A stretch of DNA of 64,000 nt from Desulforhabdus sp. TSK (GCF_022836495.1 NZ_BQXM01000001.1:1-64000), one strand, 5' to 3'. Shown: positions 43,566 to 51,376, numbered from the stretch's first letter. The notes: generated by a model from the sequence alone, not told the origin. Numbers and translations are program-made.

Positions 43566-43636
43566 GTAGGAGCGGCTTCCAGCCGCGATGGAAACAGTTG
43601 GTTCCTTGAGAATCGCGGCTGGAAGCCGCTCCTGCA
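43566..43636. repeat. REP-like palindrome, copy 1
   Basis: GTAGGAGCGGCTTCCAGCCG continues to CGAT and is mirrored by ATCGCGGCTGGAAGCCGCTC CTGC, with one changed base at the end. Copy 2 is at 58841-58912. It lies between the peptidase and a Uma2 gene. Confidence 0.85.
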
Positions 43637-43781
43637 AGAGTCAAGATTTTACCCGTTCGCAGTATATCTGCGAAGGGCAAAACCATCGGGGAGTTGGCGA
43701 ATGCGATGAAGATTCCCGCCAGGGAATTTTCGTGAAACGCCCAAGAAAGAACTTCCGGCAAGGACGGGCTGGTTGTTCGAG

Positions 43782-44339
43782 TTATTCGGGAAAGAGGTCC
43801 TGTGCTCTCAGCTCAAGAGATACGGTGTCGATGTGAAATGCGTCATCTCCGGCGTAAATCCCTACTCTTCCGTATTTCCCGTCGATAGACATGAATTTTT
43901 CGATGAACCCGGCGTCGGGATCGATAATGAAATACTCGACGACACCCGAGCGTTCATACAGCTCCATCTTCTCCCGACGATCCTTGAGAGATGTGGAAGG
44001 AGAAGCAATTTCGAAAATAACGTCTGGGGCTCCCGACACATGGGTCCTCTCTATCTTTTGTCGGTCGCACACGATAAATACATCGGGCTGAACGATCTGA
44101 TCTTCGGCGATAACGACGTCCAGAGGGGCGCCGAACACCTGGCAGGCATGGGCCTGTTCCCTCAGATAGCTCCATATCAGCCCATGAACCTGCCCCAATA
44201 TACGCTGATGCCCTGGCGTTGGGGAAGGGGTCATCTCATAGATTTGCCCGTTGATGATTTCGCATCGAAAATCATCCGAGAAAGTCAGATAATCCGTATA
44301 AGTGTAGTGGTTCGCTTCTTTGACCGCTTGACCAGACAT
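43782..44339 (-). CDS. Uma2-family (DUF820) PD-(D/E)XK endonuclease-like protein
   Basis: A 185-residue protein of the Uma2/DUF820 family. It has YLTFSDDFRCEIINGQIYEM, the acid VQPDVFIVCD, the active-site-like PDVIFEIASPSTSLKDRREK and the YERSGVVEYFIIDPD segment. The family has a restriction-endonuclease fold and is often present in many copies in genomes; its biological role is unsettled. It is one of two copies here; the other is at 45655 on the opposite strand, both within an island rich in toxin-antitoxin genes. Confidence 0.85.
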   Translation of the reverse strand: MSGQAVKEANHYTYTDYLTFSDDFRCEIINGQIYEMTPSPTPGHQRILGQVHGLIWSYLREQAHACQVFGAPLDVVIAEDQIVQPDVFIVCDRQKIERTHVSGAPDVIFEIASPSTSLKDRREKMELYERSGVVEYFIIDPDAGFIEKFMSIDGKYGRVGIYAGDDAFHIDTVSLELRAQDLFPE

Positions 44340-44713
44340 CTATTTCAGCCTTTTCATCGAGGTTTGGAAAATAGAATGGAAAGACTCATCAAGAATGATC
44401 GTCCAGGAGCTTCCCGATCCGCTTCCGCCACACTCAGGGTGGCAATGTACTGAATGCCCTCCCTTTTATTGATACTACACACCGGGCAGTGGAGGGTCAA
44501 TATCCGACGCCCCGCCAAACTCCAGATAACCACAAAGTAACGCCTGTGAAGACTTCAGATCATTCCTGACGGGGCCTCTCTCATTGAAACCATGTGCGAC
44601 AGGTCAGGATAGCTGGAAGATCAGGAAGCACACCAGATTTGCCCATGGCGTATTCTGTGACTTGCCGTCATGCGGGATCCATCAGAGACCCTCATGTCAA
44701 AGTTTCTCGAAAT
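44340..44713. other. intergenic region before vapBC
   Basis: These 374 bp show no plausible gene or recognised repeat. They end at the strong promoter at 44714. Confidence 0.5.
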
Positions 44714-44742
44714 TTGACATGGATTTCTTATAGACGTATAAT
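44714..44742 (+). promoter_or_regulatory. consensus sigma-70 promoter of vapBC
   Basis: TTGACA (44714-44719) and TATAAT (44737-44742) are separated by exactly 17 bases. Both hexamers match the consensus in all positions. It lies 37 bp before the antitoxin start. Confidence 0.85.
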
Positions 44743-44759
44743 TTGGTTAATCATACGTC
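44733..44759. promoter_or_regulatory. vapBC operator, inverted repeat over the -10 box
   Basis: GACGTAT (44733-44739) and ATACGTC (44753-44759) are perfect inverted repeats 13 bases apart. The left arm overlaps the -10 hexamer, so binding of an antitoxin-toxin complex would block the promoter. Confidence 0.6.
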
Positions 44760-44779
44760 ATCGGTTATGGAGATTGTCC

Positions 44780-45022
44780 ATGCAAACGAAACTGACATTG
44801 CGTTTGGACGACTGGCTTATCAGGAAAGCAAAGAGGTTTTCCAAAAAGACTGGAAAATCAGTCTCAAAGATCGTTGCGGATTACTTTGAAAAGCTCGATG
44901 CACCGTTGTCTGACGAGACTGAAAAAATCACACCGAAGGTTGCGAGCCTCAAAGGCATACTCAAAGCCAGCGGTGTCGCGGAAGAAGAATACCATAGGCA
45001 TCTAGAGGAGAAGCACCTTTGA
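44780..45022 (+). CDS. vapB: VapB-type antitoxin (DUF6364-like)
   Basis: An 80-residue protein with an N-terminal ribbon-helix-helix (TKLTLRLDDWLIRKAKRFSK then SVSKIVADYFEKL) and a C-terminal toxin-binding tail (LKGILKASGVAEEEYHRHLE). It should neutralise the PIN toxin encoded next and repress the promoter at 44714. The stop codon overlaps the toxin start by 3 bp. Many residues match the DUF6364 antitoxin group. Confidence 0.85.
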   Translation: MQTKLTLRLDDWLIRKAKRFSKKTGKSVSKIVADYFEKLDAPLSDETEKITPKVASLKGILKASGVAEEEYHRHLEEKHL

Positions 45023-45423
45023 AAGTGCTCTTCGACACCAACGTAGTCTTAGATCTCCTGCTCGATAGGGAATCCTTTTCACTGGATGCTGCAAGGTGCT
45101 TTTCACGGGTAGAGTCAGGCGAGATTGAGGGGTGGTTGTGTGCGTCCACTGTGACAACGCTCCACTATTTGATCAAAAAGTCGGTGGGAGCGGGAAAAGC
45201 CTTTGACAGTATTTCCCTTATACTGTCTCTTTTCGAAATCGCTCCAGTCGACAAGTCGGTTCTGGAAAGTGCACTACATTTGCCCTTCAAAGACTTTGAG
45301 GACGCCGTGCTGCATGAAGCGGCCCGGTACTCAAACGTCGACGTGATTGTTACTCGTAATGTCGCCGACTTCAAGAATTCCTCCATCCCCGTCCAATTGC
45401 CTGGAAACCTGCAGCACCGATAG
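45019..45423 (+). CDS. vapC: PIN-domain toxin VapC
   Basis: A 134-residue PIN-domain ribonuclease. The first catalytic acid is Asp6 in KVLFDTNVVLDLLLDRESFS, followed by Glu in the CASTVTTLHYLIKKS region and acids in FKDFEDAVLHEAARYSNVDV and VTRNVADF. All expected acids appear present, so the toxin looks active; PIN toxins cleave tRNA or rRNA. It begins with TTG at 45019, overlapping the antitoxin stop, which would keep toxin translation low. Confidence 0.88.
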   Translation: MKVLFDTNVVLDLLLDRESFSLDAARCFSRVESGEIEGWLCASTVTTLHYLIKKSVGAGKAFDSISLILSLFEIAPVDKSVLESALHLPFKDFEDAVLHEAARYSNVDVIVTRNVADFKNSSIPVQLPGNLQHR

Positions 45424-45654
45424 TTACCGTGAAAATCTCTCTCCGCTACATGGTCGTGACTCAGGGCGTATCCCTCTAGGGAATTTAGCGCGGAAATCTC
45501 CTCTGACCCCGTCCCCAGTGGTTTCAGTCAAGAAGGAGCCCTCAGGTACGACTGCCTGCTTTCAATTTCGTCCTTATTTTTGCCTTGACGAATACGGACT
45601 CTTGAATAGAAAGAGATCTGAGTGGTGTTGTCTGAGGCGGGCCAGGAGGAAATT

Positions 45655-46212
45655 ATGACAGAAACGGCACGAAAGAACGCGAAGTATGAGGATCTCTACG
45701 CCATCCCCGACAACATGGTCGGCGAGATAATAGATGGTGAGTTGATCGTGACCCCAAGGCCTACGAGCAAACACGGTTATGCTGCAACGGCTCTGATCGA
45801 AGAAGTCGGGCCGCCATACCATCGCGGTCGCGGCGGCCCGGGAGGGTGGATCTTCATTGTCGAACCGGAAATTACGTTCGGCAATCACACCATTGTTCCC
45901 GATATAGCAGGATGGAAAACAGAAAGGTTCGTCTGGGAACAGAATCCTATACCAGTGGTTCCCGACTGGGCTTGCGAAATCCTTTCCCCGAGTACCGCAC
46001 GCCTGGACCGCGTGAAAAAGATGTCTAAATACGCTGAGCATGAAGTTTCATATTTTTGGCTGGTCGATCCCGGGCAAATGATTCTGGAGGTCTATCGGCT
46101 TGAATCGGGTCGTTGGTCTTTGCTGGGGGCATTTGAAGCATCTGCGAAATTCCGAGCCGAACCATTTCAAGAGATTGAAATCAACTTAGGGGACTTGTGG
46201 CCCGGACCCTGA
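45655..46212 (+). CDS. second Uma2-family (DUF820) endonuclease-like protein
   Basis: A 185-residue Uma2 protein, different in sequence from the copy at 43782. Motifs include IPDNMVGEIIDGELIVTPRP, the acid site TIVPDIAGWKTERF and PDWACEILSPSTARLDRVKK, then YFWLVDPGQMILEVY. GGAGGAAATT lies before ATG 45655. The start of the family's usual N-terminal helix (KNAKYEDLYAIPDN) is present, so the gene looks complete. Function of the family is uncertain. Confidence 0.85.
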   Translation: MTETARKNAKYEDLYAIPDNMVGEIIDGELIVTPRPTSKHGYAATALIEEVGPPYHRGRGGPGGWIFIVEPEITFGNHTIVPDIAGWKTERFVWEQNPIPVVPDWACEILSPSTARLDRVKKMSKYAEHEVSYFWLVDPGQMILEVYRLESGRWSLLGAFEASAKFRAEPFQEIEINLGDLWPGP

Positions 46213-46362
46213 CATACCCTATACCCTGGTTTGCACTTCACGAATCGCTTCGCAAGATCCTTCCTTTCGCCCAGTCCGCCCCCCTCCCAAATGGTCCGGA
46301 TTGCTTACTATCCCGCAGGGGATGTTCTGGCAGCTTGCCCTCTATGGCTCGATGCAGTCGGC

Positions 46363-47688
46363 TCAGTATGGGCGGTACAGGTGCTCTCGAGTGCACGGCA
46401 TTGTGGAAGGCCCTTTGGCTTTGTGCCTGGTGGCCACAGTCTGGTAAATGCGGGCGCCTCCATCGCCTAGTGCAAACACGCACCCGGCCAGGTACAGGGC
46501 CCACATGCGATACTTCTCTTCACCGACCTGGCGGATGGCCTCTTCCCGATGAGCTTCCAGCCGCCGACACCAGTGTCGACAAGTCAGTGAATAGTGGTCT
46601 CGCCACCCTTCGACATCGTGTACCTCGAAGCCCTTGCTTTCCATGCACTGCACCATGTGGCCCAGATGGTCCAGCTCGCCTCCAGGGAAAATATACTTGG
46701 CCAGCAGCCGTCGCTCCGATGACATCTTCCGGAAGGCCTTGTCCGTGAGCTTGGCCGGGCGGGTGATTCCGTGATTCAGAAAGATGCCGCGATCCGGAAG
46801 CAGTGAACTGATCTTTCCCATGTAATCTGCCATGTTGTCGATGCCAACGTGCTCGACCATGCCGATGCTGGAGATCTTGTCAAACCGACCTTCGACGTGC
46901 GCATAGTCCTTTAGCTCCACTGTTACGCGCCCTTCCAGCCTGAGACGACGAATCCGCTCCTCCGTCAGTGTCAACTGCTCTTTGGACAGCGTGATTCCGT
47001 GAGCTTCAACTCCGTAATAACGAGCGGCGTGGCAGATGAGTGCTCCCCAGCCGCAGCCGATATCCAGCATGCGTTCGCCCGGCTTCAGCTGAAGCTTGCG
47101 GCAGATCATGTCCAGCTTATTGAGCTGAGCCTGTTCCAGAGACTCGCCCCAGTCATGAAAATACGCACAGCTGTAAACCATCTGTTCGTCCAGGAACAGA
47201 CGGTAAAAATCGTTGCTGATGTCGTAATGGAACTGAATGAAGTCCTGATTCTCCTGCTGCTTCCTCCTCAAGCCGGTTTCATCGCCGCGATAGCAGTGGT
47301 CGACATCGGTGACTTCACCGCGAACGAGCAGAAACGCCGATACAAATTTCGCCAGCAGGCCGACAGGCAGTCCTTTCGCTTTCCGGCGGCTGTTCCGGAC
47401 CCTGCCCGTCTCAATGAATGTCACCAGGTCCGCTCCGCGATAATCGACGGCTCCCCGAGCATACAGTCTCAGGAGCGTTTCAGCGCTTGGTCTTCGCAGC
47501 AGTGTCCCGAAGACTCCCGGACCGGAGATGACAATCTCGAGACCCGGTTCCGGATTGTCGCCGAGCGGCACAAGGCTGCCGTCCCAGAGTCTCACGGAGA
47601 TCGGTGAATTCATTCGGCCTCGAAGGTGGTCGATCAGTTCCCTGGCGCGACGAATCTGTCGCTCAGCCGTCATTTCCCTGTTGAGCAT
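46363..47688 (-). CDS. cyclopropane-fatty-acyl-phospholipid synthase family methyltransferase
   Basis: A 441-residue enzyme of the CFA synthase family, which transfers a methylene group from SAM to unsaturated acyl chains of membrane lipids. The C-terminal methyltransferase has the SAM motif MLDIGCGWGALICHAARYYG, then GITLSKEQL and SSIGMVEHVGIDNMADYM. The N-terminal domain with FHYDISNDFYRLFLDEQMVY, preceding the SAM domain, is typical. ATG 47688 has CGGAG upstream; the ORF start at 47748 is less supported. It lies alone in the toxin-antitoxin island. Confidence 0.88.
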   Translation of the reverse strand: MLNREMTAERQIRRARELIDHLRGRMNSPISVRLWDGSLVPLGDNPEPGLEIVISGPGVFGTLLRRPSAETLLRLYARGAVDYRGADLVTFIETGRVRNSRRKAKGLPVGLLAKFVSAFLLVRGEVTDVDHCYRGDETGLRRKQQENQDFIQFHYDISNDFYRLFLDEQMVYSCAYFHDWGESLEQAQLNKLDMICRKLQLKPGERMLDIGCGWGALICHAARYYGVEAHGITLSKEQLTLTEERIRRLRLEGRVTVELKDYAHVEGRFDKISSIGMVEHVGIDNMADYMGKISSLLPDRGIFLNHGITRPAKLTDKAFRKMSSERRLLAKYIFPGGELDHLGHMVQCMESKGFEVHDVEGWRDHYSLTCRHWCRRLEAHREEAIRQVGEEKYRMWALYLAGCVFALGDGGARIYQTVATRHKAKGPSTMPCTREHLYRPY

Positions 47689-47890
47689 CGTGCAACTCCG
47701 CTTTGTCATCTCCGGCCATCGCCTGCCGGTTCCTTGATGTTCTCCCAAAATTTGGGGTCAGGTCTTGTATTATGAAATCATGAAGCCCGGCGCAAGCCTC
47801 AACGACTTTTATGGGTTGATCCACACCCGGATTCCCCCGTACTTGGTGGTTTCAACCATGGAGGAACCCTCCGGGGGGCACCTGAAGTCT

Positions 47891-48238
47891 TCAGCATTCT
47901 AAGCCCAAATGCAGCATCATTGCCTTCTCGATCCCAGCCATCATATCTGTTGGTAACTCCCCAATGCGCTTGACCAGCCTGGATCGATGCAATGTCCTTA
48001 TCTGATTGGCCTTTGCCTTGGAATCCTTCGGTAGATTGGCGGTCCCCTTTGGAAGAAGCGCTTCAAAAGGGTAGATCTTTTCCAAACTGCCGGACGTGAT
48101 CGGCAAGACCGTTACGGTTCCAGAGAATTCGTTGTTCAGATCGTTTGAGACAACGACAACGGGTCTGGTCTTTGCGATTTCTCTTCCCACAACGGGATCG
48201 AGAGCTGCAAGATAAACCTCCCCCCTCCTAATAGTCAT
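47891..48238 (-). CDS. mazF: MazF/PemK-family mRNA interferase toxin
   Basis: A 115-residue toxin: MTIRRGEVYLAALDPVVGRE, then IAKTRPVVVVSNDLNNEF and TVTVLPITS, with the basic site residues and the SND region of MazF in place. It would cleave mRNA at short sequences. The start at 48238 overlaps the antitoxin by 11 bp; longer ORF starts lie within the antitoxin frame and are rejected. The sequence is complete with the usual C-terminal helices (HRSRLVKRIGELPTDMMAGI). Confidence 0.9.
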   Translation of the reverse strand: MTIRRGEVYLAALDPVVGREIAKTRPVVVVSNDLNNEFSGTVTVLPITSGSLEKIYPFEALLPKGTANLPKDSKAKANQIRTLHRSRLVKRIGELPTDMMAGIEKAMMLHLGLEC

Positions 48239-48470
48239 CCCATCCCTCCAGATCCGAGGCTTCGAATTCACACGACAATTCCTCGTCTTCGTGTCTCGTG
48301 GCCCGGTATCCTTCCGCCAGCACCCTTCGAAGTCTCTCCTTTTCCAATTGGACGATTTGTCGTTTGACTGCATCGGCGATAAACTGACTACGCTTCCGTC
48401 GCCCAGCGACTTGGTCAATCTCCCTGATCAGGGCGTCAGGCAGTACAATATTCAATCGAGAACTGCTCAT
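48228..48470 (-). CDS. mazE: MazE-like ribbon-helix-helix antitoxin
   Basis: An 80-residue antitoxin with an N-terminal CopG-type ribbon-helix-helix (SRLNIVLPDALIREIDQVAG, RRKRSQFIADAVKRQIVQLE) and an acidic C-terminal tail (DEELSCEFEASDLEGWDDY) that should occupy the MazF active site. GGAGGT lies 8 bases before ATG 48470. An inverted repeat and -10 box at 48492-48509 lie just upstream. Confidence 0.88.
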   Translation of the reverse strand: MSSSRLNIVLPDALIREIDQVAGRRKRSQFIADAVKRQIVQLEKERLRRVLAEGYRATRHEDEELSCEFEASDLEGWDDY

Positions 48471-48491
48471 AGCATCGCACCTCCATATGTG

Positions 48492-48509
48492 CTATATTGT
48501 GTATTATAG
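48492..48509 (-). promoter_or_regulatory. mazEF -10 box within an inverted repeat
   Basis: On the minus strand the sequence CTATAATACACAATATAG contains a perfect -10 hexamer TATAAT (complement of 48503-48508). The outer bases CTATA and TATAG form an inverted repeat, a likely operator. The -35 region is weak. Confidence 0.55.
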
Positions 48510-48854
48510 AATACATACTAAGATTACATAAAGCAAGCCCCACAGGATATTCCATGGTTTCAATCATTGAGGATCCCTCGGTGGGTACTTGAGGTTTGTA
48601 GTAGTGTGAAAATTCCCCTCCTGATACCTCCCTGATGCTCGAAACCACCGGGGAGTTGGAGGTGCGATTCCACACAGGTATTCCCCCTGACTCTTCCGTG
48701 ACCGACCCCTCCCCGGTGGATTCAATCATGGAAGATCGTCACCCCCGGTATGCAAAACTGCTCTTCTGAAAAGACGAGCGATTTCGACTTGAGCCTTCAG
48801 CTATGTGTATATACTAAAGCAGTCTTTCAATACATGCACACACACGAAGGTGTT

Positions 48855-49112
48855 ATGGCGCTTAGCATCAGGAATCCAAGAGAGGAGAAGCTGGCCCGAG
48901 AAGTTGCAGCGGAAACTGGAGAAAGCATAACGGAGACGATCATCCACGCACTGGAGGAGCGACTTGTGCGCCTCAAGGGACGGTGCTCAACCACAGAAGT
49001 CGTCGATGAGATCATGAAGCTATCGATGCGGTGCAGGGCGCTGCCGGAAAAGGACTGGCGCGAAGCAGACGAGATTCTTGGCTACGACGAGATGGGGGTC
49101 CCAAAGCAATGA
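48855..49112 (+). CDS. VapB-type antitoxin of a second vapBC module
   Basis: An 85-residue antitoxin of the type often paired with PIN toxins. It begins MALSIRNPREEKLAREVAAE and continues TGESITETIIHALEERLVRL, with a C-terminal READEILGYDEMGVP tail, the usual VapB ending. The start at 48855 follows GAAGGTG; the longer ORF to 48750 lacks a site. Its stop overlaps the toxin ATG (ATGA). Confidence 0.85.
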   Translation: MALSIRNPREEKLAREVAAETGESITETIIHALEERLVRLKGRCSTTEVVDEIMKLSMRCRALPEKDWREADEILGYDEMGVPKQ

Positions 49113-49498
49113 ACATTGGCACGTCAGCTCTGATCGCAATTCTTCTTGGTGAACCGGAGGCCGAACTTTTCGCTCATGCAATAGCCAACGCTCCACAGAG
49201 GCTTGTCAGTTCCTTTACGGCATTAGAGCCCGGAATTGTGATAGAAGCAATGAAGGGCGATCTTGGGGGGCGTGAGTTGGATCTTCTCATCCACCATGCA
49301 AAGATTGAAATCCTTCGCCTGACAGTTGAGCAGTTGGAAATCGCACGATCTGCGTGGAGAAAGTACGGCAAAGGCCGACATCCGGCGGGACTCAATATAG
49401 GCGACTGCTGTTCCTATGCTCTTGCAAAGTCTGCCGGCGAACCCCTTCTTTTCAAGGGATGTGATTTTTCTCAGACGGACATTGAAGCAGTTCATTGA
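49109..49498 (+). CDS. PIN-domain VapC homologue with the first catalytic Asp changed to Gly
   Basis: A 129-residue PIN protein. It begins MNIGTSALIAILLGEPEAEL; VapC proteins of this group read DTSALIAILLGEPE, so the first catalytic aspartate is glycine (codon GGC) at residue 4. The other sites look intact: Glu in SSFTALEPGIVIEA, Asp in LNIGDCCSYALAKSAGEPLL and FKGCDFSQTDI. This substitution should remove one metal ligand, so nuclease activity is probably lost while antitoxin binding might remain. A one-base change (GAC to GGC) would explain it. Confidence 0.82.
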   Translation: MNIGTSALIAILLGEPEAELFAHAIANAPQRLVSSFTALEPGIVIEAMKGDLGGRELDLLIHHAKIEILRLTVEQLEIARSAWRKYGKGRHPAGLNIGDCCSYALAKSAGEPLLFKGCDFSQTDIEAVH

Positions 49499-49540
49499 AG
49501 GTCCTGATCATAACCGATGACCTGACCCCAAATGTGCACA

Positions 49541-49627
49541 TCATAATGCGTTTGCTGAAAGCCCCAATTCATCGAGTTCTTGTTCCAGAATCTCACCTGG
49601 ATGAATGGGACGCATGCCGTTTGGCAT
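49541..49627 (-). pseudogene. HigA antitoxin N-terminal remnant
   Basis: From ATG 49627 the frame reads MPNGMRPIHPGEILEQELDE then LGLSANAL and stops at 49541. This is the start of HigA, an XRE-family antitoxin of about 100 residues whose helix-turn-helix would begin here. The rest is missing. It follows the HigB remnant at 14 bp spacing, as in an intact higBA operon. Confidence 0.75.
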
Positions 49628-49641
49628 GGTGATCTCCTTCT

Positions 49642-49785
49642 TCAATGATAGTCAACGATCTCTACATGGTGCGGGCCGTCTTCATGCCACTCGAAACAGA
49701 TCCGCCACTGCTGGTTGATGCGGATGCTGCATTGGCCCTTCCTATTTCCTGAAAGGGCTTCGAAACGATTGCTCGGAAGAAACAT
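49642..49785 (-). pseudogene. HigB toxin C-terminal remnant
   Basis: The frame reads MFLPSNRFEALSGNRKGQCS, then IRINQQWRICFEWHEDGPHH and VEIVDYH before TGA at 49642. This is the conserved C-terminal half of HigB, a RelE-fold ribosome-dependent mRNA interferase (IRIN.QWRICF...V.I.DYH). The N-terminal half is absent upstream. With HigA also cut, the whole module is dead. Confidence 0.78.
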
Positions 49786-49842
49786 CAGAAGAGGGCGCGG
49801 AGGAAAGGTGCGCCCTCCCTTAGGTTGGGAAGTGGTATGGCT

Positions 49843-50247
49843 CTAGGATCTTTCTGAAATCTCCACCAGGACCCCAAAGGTGGATTTGGGGTGGAGGAAG
49901 GCGATTTTGGCTCCGCCGGCGCCTTTTCGCGGCGTTTCATCAATGAGCTTGATGCCCTTGGCTTTCAGCTCCGCCAGAGCCTCTTCAATGTTTTCCACCC
50001 GGAAAGCGATGTGCTGCACCCCTTCGCCCTTCTTTTCGATGTATTTGCCGATGGGGCCATCCGGGGCGGTGGATTCCAGGAGCTCCACCTCGGTATCGCC
50101 GACGGGAAAGAACGCGGTGGTTACCTTCTGCTCGGCCACCGTCTCACTTCCGGCATGGAGCAGTCCCAGAATATCGCTGTACAGTTTCTTGGTCTCTTCG
50201 ATGCTCTTCACTGCAATTCCGATGTGGTCGATCTTCAAAACCTTCAT
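49843..50247 (-). CDS. mce: methylmalonyl-CoA epimerase
   Basis: A 134-residue vicinal-oxygen-chelate protein that interconverts (R)- and (S)-methylmalonyl-CoA. Metal ligands are His in KIDHIGIAVKSIEETKKLYS, His in GEGVQHIAFRVENIEEALAE and the late Glu in VLVEISE. ATG 50247 has AAGGAGACATC and overlaps the meaB stop by 4 bp (ATGA). It closes the operon that starts at the mutase (53522) and provides the isomer required by the mutase or carboxyltransferase. Confidence 0.92.
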   Translation of the reverse strand: MKVLKIDHIGIAVKSIEETKKLYSDILGLLHAGSETVAEQKVTTAFFPVGDTEVELLESTAPDGPIGKYIEKKGEGVQHIAFRVENIEEALAELKAKGIKLIDETPRKGAGGAKIAFLHPKSTFGVLVEISERS

Positions 50248-51221
50248 GATGTCTCCTTCTGGTGTTGAGGAAGAGAAATCCATTTTCCTGTGATTTCCCG
50301 CATGATGCTGTAGGGATCCCGCTTGTGATCCAGGATATCCGTCACGAGATTGTCCAATTGACCGCTGTCCTGCAGCTGTTCCCTCACGACACGAAACAGC
50401 TCGTTGTGGATCATGCGCAGTGTCTCGTTGCAGATGCGCTCACGCCGTTTTTCATGCAGCTTACCGGTCTTTTCCAGCATCGCCCGGTGACCGTCGATGG
50501 CCTGCCATAACTCTTCGAGCCCCTGATCTTCGACGGCGACGGTCTTCAAGACGGGAGGGGTCCAATCCTTCACCTTGATGTGGGAATCCTGATCGACCCG
50601 GGCGCACACTTCGGCCACCACCTGGTCGGCTCCTGCCCTGTCCGCCTTGTTGACGACGAAAATATCGGCGATTTCCATCACGCCGGCCTTCATGCTCTGG
50701 ATTCCATCACCGAGTCCCGGGACGAGGATCAGGCACGTGGTATCCGCGAGACCGATGATGTCGACCTCGTCCTGGCCGACTCCGACCGTTTCGATGATGA
50801 TAACATCCTTGCCGAAGGCATCCAGGACCTTGACCACATCGGCCGTAGCCTTGGAGATGCCGCCCAGGAAGCCCCGTGTCGCCATGCTACGGATGTAAAC
50901 GCCCGGATCGATGCTGAGCTCGCTCATGCGCACACGATCTCCCAGCACCGCACCCCCGGTGAAAGGGCTGGAGGGGTCCACCGCCACGATGCCGACGCTC
51001 AGCCCTTTTCTGCGAATGGTGCGGGTCAGCTTGTCGGTGAGGGTGCTCTTTCCAGCTCCCGGTGAACCGGTGATTCCGAGGATGTAGGCTTTCCCCGTAT
51101 GGCGATAGATTTCCTCCATCACAGGGTAGGCTCTTTCATCCTCGTCTTCGAGCCAGCTCATGAGGCGCGCCACGGCCCTGGGTGAGCCCTGCAGGATTTC
51201 TCTTGCATAATCCATAGTCAT
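50244..51221 (-). CDS. meaB: methylmalonyl-CoA mutase-associated GTPase MeaB
   Basis: A 325-residue G3E-family GTPase, the chaperone that protects and reloads methylmalonyl-CoA mutase with adenosylcobalamin. Walker A is GITGSPGAGKSTL (50-62), switch regions include VAVDPSSPFTGGAVLGDRVR and IIETVGVGQDE, and VVNKADRAGAD supplies the NKAD base recognition. ATG 51221 follows AAAGGAAAT. It lies between the mutase small subunit and the epimerase. Confidence 0.93.
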   Translation of the reverse strand: MTMDYAREILQGSPRAVARLMSWLEDEDERAYPVMEEIYRHTGKAYILGITGSPGAGKSTLTDKLTRTIRRKGLSVGIVAVDPSSPFTGGAVLGDRVRMSELSIDPGVYIRSMATRGFLGGISKATADVVKVLDAFGKDVIIIETVGVGQDEVDIIGLADTTCLILVPGLGDGIQSMKAGVMEIADIFVVNKADRAGADQVVAEVCARVDQDSHIKVKDWTPPVLKTVAVEDQGLEELWQAIDGHRAMLEKTGKLHEKRRERICNETLRMIHNELFRVVREQLQDSGQLDNLVTDILDHKRDPYSIMREITGKWISLPQHQKETS

Positions 51222-51376
51222 TAAATCGTATTTCCTTTCACCTCTCCACCCGAGAAAATGACCGCCGGCGTTCGCCATTCCGGCCTGGAGCCGGAATCCG
51301 AAAAAGGCGTCGGATGCCGCCTTCCGCCGGCATGATGCCATGAAACGGGTCGGTCATTTTCGAGGGGAAGCCGTAC

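Larger units (their letters stand above)
47847..48600. repeat. short direct repeats flanking mazEF
   Basis: GGTTTCAACCATGGAGGAAC with CCTCCGGGGGGCACCTGAAG at about 47849-47888 resembles GGTTTCAATCATTGAGGATC with CCTCGGTGGGTACTTGAGGT at about 48555-48594, roughly three bases in four identical. A shorter third piece (GGATTCAATCATGGAAGAT) lies at about 48718. The first two copies bracket the mazEF module. Confidence 0.65.

Noticed and set aside
43640-43780. Fragment of a flavoprotein or other enzyme
   Set aside because: A short stretch reads GKTIGELANAMKIPAREF in one frame, but it is too short and frame-broken to assign.
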